Part shown: positions 37,270 to 45,399 of the stretch, one piece after another
Numbering within the stretch: the first letter of the stretch is position 1
Layout of the letters: each line of letters starts with the position of its first letter
DNA from: an uncultured Bacteroidales bacterium
GTDB lineage: Bacteria > Bacteroidota > Bacteroidia > Bacteroidales > FEN-979
NCBI GenBank assembly: GCA_903926565.1
Contig: CAIYJU010000199.1
Span: 1 to 49,279, forward strand
DNA length: 49,279 nucleotides
Direction of reading: 5' to 3'
Program-made: the position numbers and the translations under genes
Notes under the pieces: generated by a model
What the model saw: only the letters and a program-made list of their open reading frames with translations
Told to the model about the DNA's origin: nothing
Databases searched by the model: none

Positions 37270-38505
37270 ATGAGAAGAAAAGTATATATGATCGCCGGGT
37301 ACAACACCCTCTCCATGGGTACCGGCCGGAAAGAATTCAACCCCAAAAAAGAACGTCCGGGACTGGAAGAATATATCAGGGAAGCCGGACAGGGAACCCT
37401 CAAACAAATCGGAGGGGCAAAACACGTTGATGAATGTGTGATCGGCAATTTCATGGCTTCGCGGTTTAACCGGCAGGCAAACCTGGCTGCCTTCTTCCCC
37501 TTTGTGGATGAAGGTTTGAGATACAAGCCGGCCATCCGTGTCGAAGGAGCCTGCGCCACCGGCGGACTTGCCCTGATGAGCGGCATCAAGAGTGTTCTGG
37601 CCGAAACAGCCGAAGTGGTTCTGGTAATCGGAGTCGAAGTTCAGAATACCGTTAAGGCAATTTATTGTGCCGACTACCTCGCCGGCGCCGGATGGTTCAA
37701 AAACCGTAAAACAGGCCACGCCTATTTCTTTCCGGGACAGTTCAGCGACCGTGCCGGTTCCTATTTTGAGAAATATGGCCGTGAAAAGACCAGGCAGGCA
37801 CTGGCCCGCTGGTTTCGCAATGCCATTGAGAATGCCCGCCTCTGCCCTACCGCACAGGAAAATCACAATACAGTGAAGGATCTCGAAGCGCTTGCCATGA
37901 TGGAGCCAAACGGGAAATCGTTTGTTGATCACCTCAATGTATTCGATTGTTCCAAAGTATCTGATGGCGCATCTGCCATTGCAATCGTATCAGAGGAAGG
38001 TCTGAAACGTTGCGGCATTCCAGCCGGTGAGGCCATCGAAGTTCTGGGCTGGGGACAGATGGAGGAGGATATCACAAAGCCACCCACCGATCCGACGGAG
38101 TTAACCACTACCAAAGAAGCTGTAAAACAGGCATTGGCTTCTGCCGGCATCACACGAGACCAGCTGGGAACAGCCGAAATCCACGACTGCTTTACCATCG
38201 CCGGGCTGATGTGCATGGAAGCCATTGGTTTTGCTGAAAAAGGCAAAGGCGCCGATTTCATCCTCGAAGGAAACACTGCCCGAAACGGGCGCATCCCCAT
38301 CAACACCACCGGTGGACTGATCGGCTGGGGACACCCCACAGGAGGCACCGGCGTTCACCAGGCAGTAACCATCCTCGAGCAACTCACCGGAAAAGCCGGC
38401 GAAGCCCAGGTTGAGATTCCCGCAGACCGCCCGTATGGTCTTACCGTAAATATGGGCGGCGATGATAAGTCACTCGTGTCGATTGTGTATAAAAAAGCAA
38501 AATAA
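37270..38505 (+). CDS. Thiolase family acyltransferase, SCP-x-like branch
   Basis: The 411-residue protein has the nucleophile Cys95 in VEGACATGGLAL, a HDCF motif (EIHDCFTIAGLM) and the GHPxGxxG loop (GLIGWGHPTGGTGVHQ). Where classical biosynthetic thiolases have a final CGG-type cysteine, this one reads NMGGDDKS. That combination is typical of the SCP-x / archaeal-type thiolase branch. Thiolases cleave 3-ketoacyl-CoA with CoA or condense two acyl-CoAs. In archaea this branch often pairs with a DUF35 OB-fold protein; none is visible here. The gene follows the dehydrogenase by 186 bp and completes a beta-oxidation-like set, but the direction and chain-length range of the pathway cannot be told. 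Confidence 0.87.
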   Translation: MRRKVYMIAGYNTLSMGTGRKEFNPKKERPGLEEYIREAGQGTLKQIGGAKHVDECVIGNFMASRFNRQANLAAFFPFVDEGLRYKPAIRVEGACATGGLALMSGIKSVLAETAEVVLVIGVEVQNTVKAIYCADYLAGAGWFKNRKTGHAYFFPGQFSDRAGSYFEKYGREKTRQALARWFRNAIENARLCPTAQENHNTVKDLEALAMMEPNGKSFVDHLNVFDCSKVSDGASAIAIVSEEGLKRCGIPAGEAIEVLGWGQMEEDITKPPTDPTELTTTKEAVKQALASAGITRDQLGTAEIHDCFTIAGLMCMEAIGFAEKGKGADFILEGNTARNGRIPINTTGGLIGWGHPTGGTGVHQAVTILEQLTGKAGEAQVEIPADRPYGLTVNMGGDDKSLVSIVYKKAK

Positions 38506-38508
38506 TTC

Positions 38509-38663
38509 AAAAATAAAATTGCAAAGTCAAAATGCAAAAATGTAGCTGTTTGTCAGCCTTAGAAAGTAACAAATTAATAAGCAATCATTTCACAAAAGCC
38601 TACTGACCGACATTTTGACTTTTGACTTTGCATTCTGCATTTTGCATTTTGTATTTTGCATTT
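38509..38663. repeat. TTTGACTTTGCATT mini-repeat tract with inverted arms
   Basis: The gap after the thiolase gene has GCAAAGTCAAAATGCAAAA on the left (about 38521-38540). From 38611 there is a run of complementary words (TTTTGACTTTTGACTTTG, CATTTTGCATTTTG). The arms can pair over a roughly 70-bp loop. The tract runs to within 20 bp of the following gene's start and spuriously extends its reading frame. Confidence 0.55.
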
Positions 38664-38678
38664 AATTACTCCACAATT

Positions 38679-39632
38679 TTGAACACGCGTATAACCTCCC
38701 TGTTTTCTATTGATTTTCCAATCATCCAGGCAGGCATGATATGGTGCAGCGGGTGGCGGCTTGCGGCTGCAGTGAGCAATGCCGGGGGGCTTGGACTGAT
38801 CGGCGCCGGGTCAATGACCCCTGAAATCCTGGAAGAACATATTCTGAAATGCAAAAAAGCAACGGCCAGACCCTTTGGTGTGAATGTTCCGCTGCTCTAT
38901 TCCCAGGTTGAAAAACAACTGGAAATCATCATCCGTGAAGGAGTGAAAATCGTCTTCACCTCTGCAGGAAATCCGGCAACATGGACTCCATTGTTGAAAC
39001 AGCATGGCATCACGGTCGTACATGTCATTGCAAATGTCAAATCAGCAGCTAAATGTGAACAATCCGGCGTGGATGCCATTGTTGCCGAAGGTTTTGAAGC
39101 CGGCGGCCATAACGGGAAAGAGGAGACAACCACATTTACACTTATCCCGCTTGTTAAAAGGGCAACCCGGCTCCCGGTCATTGCCGCAGGGGGTATTGCC
39201 ACCGGCCGTGGGATGCTTGCGGCGATGGCACTCGGTGCCGATGGCGTTCAGATCGGCAGCCGGTTTGTGGCATCTGATGAATCTTCGGCGCATCCTGCCT
39301 TTAAACAGAAAATCGTCGAAGCCGGTGACGGAGGAACATCCCTGGCGCTCAAAAAACTTGTCCCGGTTCGCCTGATCAGGAATTCTTTTTTTCAAAAAGT
39401 CAGGCAAATGGAGGATGCAGGCGCCAATGCTGAAGAGTTGAATGCGCTCCTGGGGCATGGCCGCGCGAAACTTGGTATGTTTGAAGGGAATCTGGAAGAA
39501 GGTGAACTTGAAATTGGCCAGGTGGCCGCCTTTCTGGAAGATATTAAACCCGCCGGGGAAATTGTTCGGGACCTCATCGCTGAGTATGCACTCGCACGGA
39601 AGGAGCTCCCTGATCCCGGCTCAGTTTTATGA
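38679..39632 (+). CDS. Nitronate monooxygenase / FabK-like FMN-dependent oxidoreductase
   Basis: A TTG start at 38679 gives 317 residues beginning NTRITSLFSIDFPIIQAGM, which fits the family N-terminus. The longer frame from 38622 is encoded by the intergenic repeat tract and is probably untranslated. TIM-barrel FMN motifs are present: IQAGMIWCSGWRLAAAVSNA, PFGVNVPLL, catalytic-type His144 in EGFEAGGHNG, IAAGGIATGRGMLAAMALGA and GVQIGSRFVAS. Members oxidise nitroalkanes or reduce enoyl-thioesters (FabK). Next to acyl-CoA genes either activity is plausible, and an enoyl-thioester role is attractive but unproven. Its stop overlaps the convergent response-regulator gene by 6 bp. Confidence 0.85.
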   Translation: MNTRITSLFSIDFPIIQAGMIWCSGWRLAAAVSNAGGLGLIGAGSMTPEILEEHILKCKKATARPFGVNVPLLYSQVEKQLEIIIREGVKIVFTSAGNPATWTPLLKQHGITVVHVIANVKSAAKCEQSGVDAIVAEGFEAGGHNGKEETTTFTLIPLVKRATRLPVIAAGGIATGRGMLAAMALGADGVQIGSRFVASDESSAHPAFKQKIVEAGDGGTSLALKKLVPVRLIRNSFFQKVRQMEDAGANAEELNALLGHGRAKLGMFEGNLEEGELEIGQVAAFLEDIKPAGEIVRDLIAEYALARKELPDPGSVL

Positions 39633-40043
39633 AAAGTTAACCAGGTCCTCCTGTTTAAGATAGGGAGAAATCATTTGGTGCAACTCCGCTTTATTGATGG
39701 GAGATTTTGAAACCAGCCCGTTCATTCCGTATTCCAGAACCCTCTCTGCGTCTGGAGTCGTACTGAATGCAAAAATCGGCAGATTCCTGAAATATGGATC
39801 ATTCAGTGACCGGAGAGTGCAGGTAGTCTCATATCCATCCAGTTCCGGCATCATCAGGTCCATCAGCACGACATCATAATTCTGGCCGGACAACATCTCC
39901 AGGGCTACTTTCCCGTTTGCGGCGGTTTCTACCGACACCTGCCACATGGAAAGGATATACGAGGCAAGCTTCTGGTTGAAAGGATCATCATCCACAACCA
40001 AAACACGCAAGCCCTTAAGGTTTTTGAATTCGTAATTATCCAT
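39627..40043 (-). CDS. Stand-alone CheY-like response regulator
   Basis: From the ATG at 40043 the protein is 138 residues, essentially only a receiver domain: acidic triad LRVLVVDDDPFNQ, phospho-acceptor Asp62 in VVLMDLMMPELDGYE, and the switch and Lys region (FAFSTTP, LVSKSPINKAEL). Longer starts (ATG 40100, TTG 40106) would add about 20 residues without homology and would overlap the divergent ORF at 40065. With no output domain, it probably acts by protein contact or as a phosphorelay intermediate. The hybrid kinase at 29440 is a candidate partner, but they are 8 kb apart and the link is speculative. Confidence 0.87.
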   Translation of the reverse strand: MDNYEFKNLKGLRVLVVDDDPFNQKLASYILSMWQVSVETAANGKVALEMLSGQNYDVVLMDLMMPELDGYETTCTLRSLNDPYFRNLPIFAFSTTPDAERVLEYGMNGLVSKSPINKAELHQMISPYLKQEDLVNFS

Positions 40044-40064
40044 AATCCGGTCAAAGAGCTTCTC

Positions 40065-40655
40065 ATGATACAAAAACCATTCCACCCCTTCCTGGTTCAT
40101 CAACAACCTGATTATGAGAACGATTTACAAAATAAAATTTATCTGATTTCTCAAAACAGGATAGAAATTTCCCGATTTGGATCTCTAGTTATAAACCACG
40201 GCGATGTTGTTTATAAAATCAGCTTTCCATTCATGGTGGCCCGACTTATCAGTGTTGCCTTTAAAGGAACTCCGGGTTCTGCATTGAAATTCACCGACGT
40301 GGAACCCATCAACAAGGTTTTGATCGGCGACCTCGACGCCAATGGGTTTGATGAACTTTACATCATTACGACCAGTGCCGGCTCAGGCAGTTACGGCAAT
40401 GTGATCGCCATTGCCTCCCTTTCCGACAAGTCATTGTCGCAGATCACGGTTCCGGTTGTGGAAGAAAAAGAGATGAAGAAGGGAGGGAATTTCGAAGGGT
40501 ACCAGGGCCATGATGAGTTTGAGATCATTGAGAATTCGCTGGCCAGAAGATTTCCGATTAAAGCACCCAATGCAACGATGCGATCCATCAACTACAAGCT
40601 TAAGCCAGGGGAGGCAAGTTTTATATTGTATATCAAAAATTCCACCGCATTCTGA
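40065..40655 (+). CDS. PliI-like / FG-GAP-like protein, N-terminus uncertain
   Basis: The 196-residue frame has a core, LIGDLDANGFDELYIITTSAGSGSYGNV, that matches the pattern of PliI-type periplasmic lysozyme inhibitors and single VCBS/FG-GAP calcium loops (DxDxNGxxE). I quote it only as LIGDLDANGFDELYI and TSAGSGSYGN for positions about 86-112. The ending is INYKLKPGEASFILYIKN. PliI proteins are normally exported, but no signal peptide is visible here: the first 20 residues are polar and overlap the upstream region of the divergent response regulator. Either the true 5' end was lost, or an internal ATG such as 40233 is used, or this is a cytoplasmic relative. It ends 57 bp before a strong terminator. 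The family call is tentative. Confidence 0.5.
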   Translation: MIQKPFHPFLVHQQPDYENDLQNKIYLISQNRIEISRFGSLVINHGDVVYKISFPFMVARLISVAFKGTPGSALKFTDVEPINKVLIGDLDANGFDELYIITTSAGSGSYGNVIAIASLSDKSLSQITVPVVEEKEMKKGGNFEGYQGHDEFEIIENSLARRFPIKAPNATMRSINYKLKPGEASFILYIKNSTAF

Positions 40656-40711
40656 CAATACCTGGATACGCCTTGTAATCCATCACAAATAAAGCTACGA
40701 TGTGATTTATT

Positions 40712-40737
40712 AGTCCCGGAAAACCGGGACTTTTTTT
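40712..40737 (+). terminator. Rho-independent terminator
   Basis: A perfect 8-bp stem AGTCCCGG/CCGGGACT with an AAAA loop is followed directly by seven T residues. It ends transcription of the PliI-like gene. The rest of the 318-bp gap to 40973 holds only an AT-rich leader and a -7 motif; no other gene is seen. Confidence 0.88.
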
Positions 40738-40934
40738 ATTTTCCACAGGAAAGGTGCTGAATTTGCAGTCAAACCCTGTTTTTGGTTACACATAACCCTG
40801 ACTATAGCTGGTGTATCATGCGACCCGCATCATCCTGGTTTAATTGTCATTTCTGACATCATTAACGGGTGTTTGAACTTCCTCAAAAAAATCATAATAA
40901 ATGTTAATTACCGGATTTTGAATGATAAAAGATA

Positions 40935-40942
40935 TATATTTG
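40935..40942 (+). promoter_or_regulatory. -7 promoter motif upstream of the truncated hydrolase
   Basis: TATATTTG, an exact TAnnTTTG match, lies 31 bp before the TTG start at 40974. It suggests the shortened gene may still be transcribed. Confidence 0.4.
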
Positions 40943-40973
40943 TGCTTATTTAGACTGAATTAATTTTATAGAA

Positions 40974-41306
40974 TTGATAATTGAACTGCTTAAACGTGAC
41001 AAAGATTTTACTGGAAATTTTATTTCAGTTGACGGAGTGAAAATATATTACGAGACATATGGGAAGGGTGCTCCTCTTCTGCTGATCCATGGGCATGGAG
41101 GAAATATTTCTTACATGCAACCCCAGATTGAATATTTTGCAAAGAAGTACAAAATAATTGTATTGGACTGCAGGGGAAGGGGTATCCCGAAAGCCAACCT
41201 TTGCATTTTTCCCGGAGAAAACCATTACGTTACAAAAAATAATCCTGACTTGTTTAATTCAACCGTGGTAAAATTCTTTAACGATTCATTCCTTGAAAAG
41301 AATTAA
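40974..41306 (+). pseudogene. Alpha/beta hydrolase with the middle of the protein missing
   Basis: The frame (TTG start, 110 codons) has a normal alpha/beta-hydrolase N-terminus: GVKIYYETYGKGAPLLLIHG, the oxyanion HGHGG, then KIIVLDCRGRG. There the family continues with a region leading to the GxSxG nucleophile. Instead the sequence jumps to a typical C-terminal end, IPKANLCIFPGENHYVTK with the catalytic His, and NPDLFNSTVVKFF. The nucleophile Ser, the acid residue and roughly 130-150 residues in between are absent, although the frame is kept. The junction is at about 41179-41183. The product cannot be an active hydrolase. This is either an in-frame genomic deletion or an assembly collapse. 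It sits just upstream of the M16 peptidase gene. Confidence 0.8.
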
Positions 41307-41343
41307 AAGCTACCAAACGTATATTCATCTAACAAAACCAATC

Positions 41344-44067
41344 ATGAGAACAAGCATACTGCTTTTTATGGTTTGTGCATCAGCCATCGGGTTGTTCGCA
41401 CAAAAAAAACAATATCCCGAAGTTGACATTCCCTTCAAAAAATATGTGCTGGATAACGGTCTCACTTTAATTGTAAGTGAAGACCACAAAGCTCCCATCG
41501 CTTCTTTCAACATTTGGTATCATGTGGGAAGTAAAAATGAAAAGCCGGGCAAAACAGGATTCGCTCATTTGTTTGAACACATCATGTTTACCAGTACCGA
41601 GCATTGGAAAAATTTTGATGATGTGATGCAAACCGTTGGCGGTGGCTCTAACAACGGCACGACAAATAACGACCGCACAAACTATTTTGAGACCTTTTCA
41701 AGCGGGGGCTTAGACCGGGTGTTGTGGCTCGAAGCTGACCGCATGGGTTTTCTGCTGAACGGTTTGGATAGCGTGAAAGTAAACGTGCAGCGCGGAGTGG
41801 TGCAAAACGAAAAACGCACGAGAGAAAATCAACCGTATGGCATCACAGAAGAGTTAATGGCAAAGGCAACGTATCCTGTTGGCCATCCCTATTCATGGAC
41901 GGTGATTGGTTCAATGGATGATTTAAATGCCGCATCCATGGATGATGTGAAGACCTGGTTTAAAACATACTATGGTCCTAACAATGCAGTGATTTGCATA
42001 ACCGGTGATGTAAAAGCAGATGAAGTATTCAACAAAGTAAAAAAATATTTTGACGATATCCCTGCCAGTCCTCCGATTGCAAAATACAGTGCGTGGACAG
42101 CAAAGATGACAGGCACTAAATACCAGGTGGCACAGGACAGGGTGCCGCAGGCGCGTTTGCACAAAATATGGAATGTACCGGAATGGAACACAAAGGATAT
42201 CGTTTACCTGAATATACTTGGCGAAATTCTTTCTTCCGGAAAATCATCACGGTTGTACAAGCGGCTGGTGCTTGATGAGCAACTGACCACGAATGCTTAT
42301 GCCTTTATATGGAGCAATGAAATTGGCGGAACCTTTATCATTCAGGCAGATGCAAAACCCGGCGTGGATTTGGCAAAGATTGATGCTGTGATAAAAGAAG
42401 AACTGCAGAAAATATTTACGGAAGATGTAACTGCGGTTGAACTCGAACGCGTAAAGACAAATTACTTTGCCAACTTTATTAACAGCATGGAAGGTGTTTA
42501 TAGCAAGAGCGATTTGCTTGCTGAAAATGAGACGTTTGGAGGAAGTCCCGACTATTACTTAAAAAAGCAGGCATGGCTGAAAGACGCAAGTCATGCTGAC
42601 ATAAAAAAAGCGGCCCTGCAGTGGCTGAGTGACGGTGAATATCAGTTACAGATTTTACCTTATGGCGATTTCACGAACACCAATTCAGGTCTCAACAGGA
42701 ACGTAATGCCTGAAGTGGAAAAAACGGGTGCAGTGACGTTTCCGGAAATAAAACAGTTTACACTGAGTAACGGGTTGAACGTTTATCTCGCTGAACGACA
42801 TGGCATACCCTCCGTTTCTGCAAGCATGATGGTAAACGCAGGATATGCGGCTGACCAGTTTGGTTCACCCGGTCTTGCAAAACTTAGCGGCACCATGTTC
42901 ATGGAAGGCACGAAAACGAAAACCGCTCTTCAAATCAGTGATCTGCTCTATGATTTAGGTTCTGACATTACATTTAGTTCCAGGCTCGATAACTCCTTTC
43001 TGAATCTTAAAACACTGAAAATACATTTTGCTGCATCACTGAATCTGTTTGCGGATATATTATTGAATCCGTCATTCCCGCAGAAAGAGTTTGAACGGGT
43101 ACAAAAAGAACAGCTGCTTGGCATCGAACAGGAAAAGGCGAATCCGCAAGTACTTGGAAGAAGAATTTTACCGGGATTAATTTATGGAGGCGGCCATGCC
43201 TATAGCAATCCGCTATCGGGAATGGGTACAGAGGCCGGTGTGAAAAAAGTAACACGGGATGGTCTGGTGAAGTTTCATCAAACATGGTTTGTGCCGAACA
43301 ACTCATCGCTTGTGGTAGTCGGTGATATTACGGAGGCGGAATTGAAACCCGCGTTGGAAAAATATCTTACAGGATGGAAAGCGCAGGATGTACCGAAAAA
43401 GAACCTGAGTGATGTTGCCTTGCCTGCGCAACCTGCTGTGTACCTCATTGATAAACCCGGTGTTGAACAATCTTCCATTTACGCTGCCGAGTTATCACCT
43501 TCCGCAGGCAATCCCGACCAGGATGCCATTGAACTCATGAACGCCATATTGGGTGGTACTTTTACATCACGCATCAATATGAACTTACGGGAAGATAAAC
43601 ATTGGTGCTACGGCGCACGTTCACATTTTGAAAAGGCAAAAGGGCAGAGTGTTTTTTATGTTAATGCGGCAGTGCAAACAGATAAAACCAAAGAGAGCAT
43701 CATAGAATTCCAAAAAGAATTAACGCAGGTAATTTCAACCAAACCCATTGGAGATACTGAATTTAAAAATGAACAGCTTAGCCAATTGCTTTCGCTTGGA
43801 GGTTGGTGGGAAACAAACGATGCAGTAAAAGAATTTTTATTGAGTACCATCAATTATAACCGTGGACTTGATTATCCCGGCAAGTATTCGTCGCGTCTGC
43901 AAAGTTTCACAACCGGGGATATGAATAAAGCAGCAGCAAAAATTGTAAGGCCTGACAATCTTACCTGGCTCATTATTGGTGACCGGGCAAAGATTGAAAA
44001 AGGAATAAAGGAACTGAACATCGGACCGGTAAAAATCCTGGATGAAGATGGGAACGAAAAAAAATAA
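41344..44067 (+). CDS. M16 family zinc metallopeptidase (pitrilysin-like), exported
   Basis: The ATG at 41344 gives 907 residues with a signal peptide (SILLFMVCASAIGLFAQ); the frame upstream to a TTG at 41293 would bury it. The first M16 domain carries the inverted zinc motif HLFEH (His75, Glu78, His79) in GFAHLFEHIMF and the third ligand Glu156 in VVQNEKR. A second, catalytically silent M16 half follows (about 480-900: FTLSNGLNVYLAERHGIP, FVPNNSSLVVVGDITEAEL), giving the two-half clamshell of this family. It should degrade peptides in the periplasm, for example signal or transit peptides or import-derived fragments. The next gene overlaps its 3' end by 26 bp, so the two are probably co-translated. 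Confidence 0.93.
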   Translation: MRTSILLFMVCASAIGLFAQKKQYPEVDIPFKKYVLDNGLTLIVSEDHKAPIASFNIWYHVGSKNEKPGKTGFAHLFEHIMFTSTEHWKNFDDVMQTVGGGSNNGTTNNDRTNYFETFSSGGLDRVLWLEADRMGFLLNGLDSVKVNVQRGVVQNEKRTRENQPYGITEELMAKATYPVGHPYSWTVIGSMDDLNAASMDDVKTWFKTYYGPNNAVICITGDVKADEVFNKVKKYFDDIPASPPIAKYSAWTAKMTGTKYQVAQDRVPQARLHKIWNVPEWNTKDIVYLNILGEILSSGKSSRLYKRLVLDEQLTTNAYAFIWSNEIGGTFIIQADAKPGVDLAKIDAVIKEELQKIFTEDVTAVELERVKTNYFANFINSMEGVYSKSDLLAENETFGGSPDYYLKKQAWLKDASHADIKKAALQWLSDGEYQLQILPYGDFTNTNSGLNRNVMPEVEKTGAVTFPEIKQFTLSNGLNVYLAERHGIPSVSASMMVNAGYAADQFGSPGLAKLSGTMFMEGTKTKTALQISDLLYDLGSDITFSSRLDNSFLNLKTLKIHFAASLNLFADILLNPSFPQKEFERVQKEQLLGIEQEKANPQVLGRRILPGLIYGGGHAYSNPLSGMGTEAGVKKVTRDGLVKFHQTWFVPNNSSLVVVGDITEAELKPALEKYLTGWKAQDVPKKNLSDVALPAQPAVYLIDKPGVEQSSIYAAELSPSAGNPDQDAIELMNAILGGTFTSRINMNLREDKHWCYGARSHFEKAKGQSVFYVNAAVQTDKTKESIIEFQKELTQVISTKPIGDTEFKNEQLSQLLSLGGWWETNDAVKEFLLSTINYNRGLDYPGKYSSRLQSFTTGDMNKAAAKIVRPDNLTWLIIGDRAKIEKGIKELNIGPVKILDEDGNEKK

Positions 44068-44521
44068 TGAAAATCAATCTGACAAATTGATATTTCTGGG
44101 TGTGTTGCTTTTTTTCCTTGGCTTGATAGTAGGTTTGCTGGCCCCTGTGTTTGCGAATCCAAGACTAGGTGTATCAAGCCATATCGAAGGTGTATTAAAT
44201 GGAATTTTCTTAATTGTCCTGGGATTGATCTGGCATAAGGTAGAATTGTCTGATACATGGTTGAAGATTACTTTTTTGCTGGCGTTGTATGGGACTTTTG
44301 CAAATTGGTTCGGGATCCTTATAGCAGCAGTTTTTAATGCAGGAAAAATGCTGGGAATAGTTGCGAATGGGAAAGAAGGCCCCTGGATTGCAGAGGGGAT
44401 TGTTGCTTTTTTACTTATCACCTTATCCATTGCAATGCTGATAATTTGTATATCCGTTTTATTGGGCTTGAAAAGACATTTCAAAAATGAAGATCGACAG
44501 AAAAAAATGAGTACCCCGTAA
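44042..44521 (+). CDS. Small integral membrane protein, hydroxylaminobenzene mutase-like
   Basis: The 159-residue protein has four hydrophobic helices (LIFLGVLLFFLGLIVGLLA; GVLNGIFLIVLGLIW; ITFLLALYGTFANWFG; GIVAFLLITLSIAMLII). Between the first two is NPRLGVSSHIEGVLNG, which recalls the HabA/HabB type of membrane proteins (PRLGLxxHLxGxxNG), some of which rearrange hydroxylaminobenzene to 2-aminophenol. The assignment is from pattern memory and does not prove that activity. Most Bacteroidota homologues are uncharacterised. Its ATG (44042) lies inside the end of the M16 gene; the second ATG at 44048 is an alternative. It is the last intact gene before a tract of remnants. Confidence 0.6.
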   Translation: MKMGTKKNNENQSDKLIFLGVLLFFLGLIVGLLAPVFANPRLGVSSHIEGVLNGIFLIVLGLIWHKVELSDTWLKITFLLALYGTFANWFGILIAAVFNAGKMLGIVANGKEGPWIAEGIVAFLLITLSIAMLIICISVLLGLKRHFKNEDRQKKMSTP

Positions 44522-44551
44522 ACCAGCCATAACCGGTAAAAAATAAAATCC

Positions 44552-44821
44552 ATGAAATACACATTCTTTATCCTCGCCCTTATCTTATTTTACCAAAGTT
44601 CAACCGCGCAAAAAGGCAATTTTGAAACCATTATCAGCGCAAGGGAGCCCCGAAAGGAGAAGAGTATGGCGCCGAACTGAAATCATCAACAGCCTTCAGA
44701 CCATTGTAAGCCGTAATGTGAACATACACCTGAATTTATCATTGACGACAGTGGGTTCAAAACAGGCGTGAATGCTTTCTGCAACCTGGTATTTGATTAT
44801 ATGGAAATGAATAAGAAGTAA
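44552..44821 (+). pseudogene. Frameshifted remnant of a signal-peptide protein
   Basis: The first frame opens with a good signal peptide (MKYTFFILALILFYQSSTAQ) and stops after 42 codons at about 44680. The next meaningful stretch (RTEIINSLQTIVSRNVNIHL) is in a second frame. The end (PEFIIDDSGFKTGVNAF, then CNLVFDYMEMNKK and stop at 44821) is in a third. At least two frame changes are therefore needed to read through. I do not recognise the parent family; it was an exported protein of at least about 90 residues, and possibly much longer. Confidence 0.62.
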
Positions 44822-44876
44822 CTATCTTTACCATTATCGCCAATTTCAACAATCCCACGCTTAAGTTAAGTTATTT

Positions 44877-44897
44877 GATTAGGCGCAATCGTAACAG
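44877..44897 (+). repeat. Left outer inverted repeat of the DUF559 cassette
   Basis: GATTAGGCGCAATCGTAACA, ending in AG, matches the reverse complement of 45624-45644 except at two positions. It lies 51 bp outside the inner 40-bp repeat; the right-hand copies have a 50-bp separation. Confidence 0.6.
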
Positions 44898-44913
44898 TTA
44901 ACACATATAAGCC

Positions 44914-45399
44914 TCAGTCGGTATGGCAATGACCCTTCCCCTGCCCTCCCCTTGAAGGGGAGGGAGACCCTTTACCAGAAGATGATGTAAGAAATGCTTT
45001 GTTTGCTATGCGCATGATTATAACTTCCTCTATTTTTTTTAGAACTTGCTTTAGGTGGTACCTGATTTCATCATTGGAAAACCGAATGATCATTATTCCA
45101 AAATCTTCAATTACGCCATCCCGTTGTTGATCATGCTCACGACGATCAATTCTGTCATGGATCGGACCATCCACCTCAATCACCAATCTGGCCATATGAC
45201 AATAAAAATCAGCAATATAAAATCTGATCGGATGTTGTCGTCTAAATCTAAGTCCAGCTAATTTATTGGTTCTCAAATGCTGCCATAGAACTTTTTCACA
45301 AGGTGTCAGTTTTCGCCGGAGTTCTTTGGCCAGATCAATGGTTGTTTGATCAGAATAAAATAGAAATGCAGGTTCGCGGGTTTTTCCAATATATGCCAT
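44914..45399 (-). CDS. DUF559 endonuclease-like protein (Vsr/PD-(D/E)XK-type fold) inside an inverted-repeat cassette
   Basis: The 161-residue protein matches the DUF559 pattern throughout: ELRRKLTPCEKVLWQHLR, LAGLRFRRQHPIRFYIADFY (Gln55, His56, Asp64), the acidic site LVIEVDGPIHD (Glu75, Asp77), and FGIMIIRFSNDEI. The family is related to very-short-patch-repair endonucleases and is predicted to cut DNA; no member's in vivo role is established to my knowledge. The last 20 residues (SGKGSPSPSRGGQGKG and on) are not part of the fold: they are translated from the left copy of a GC-rich palindrome. The same 40 bp lies inverted upstream of the gene, and a further outer inverted repeat flanks both. 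The gene thus sits alone in an element of about 770 bp. Confidence 0.88.
   Translation of the reverse strand: MAYIGKTREPAFLFYSDQTTIDLAKELRRKLTPCEKVLWQHLRTNKLAGLRFRRQHPIRFYIADFYCHMARLVIEVDGPIHDRIDRREHDQQRDGVIEDFGIMIIRFSNDEIRYHLKQVLKKIEEVIIMRIANKAFLTSSSGKGSPSPSRGGQGKGHCHTD
44928..44967 (+). repeat. Left inner inverted repeat (40 bp, perfect) with GC-rich palindrome
   Basis: All 40 bases match the reverse complement of 45551-45590. The core is a 21-bp hairpin: 10-bp arms CCCTCCCCTT and AAGGGGAGGG around a single central base. It overlaps the 3' end of the DUF559 coding sequence. Confidence 0.9.

Noticed and set aside
38622-38678. N-terminal extension of the nitronate monooxygenase-like gene
   Set aside because: The extra 19 codons are the intergenic repeat tract read in frame. 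Family N-termini begin where the TTG at 38679 starts.
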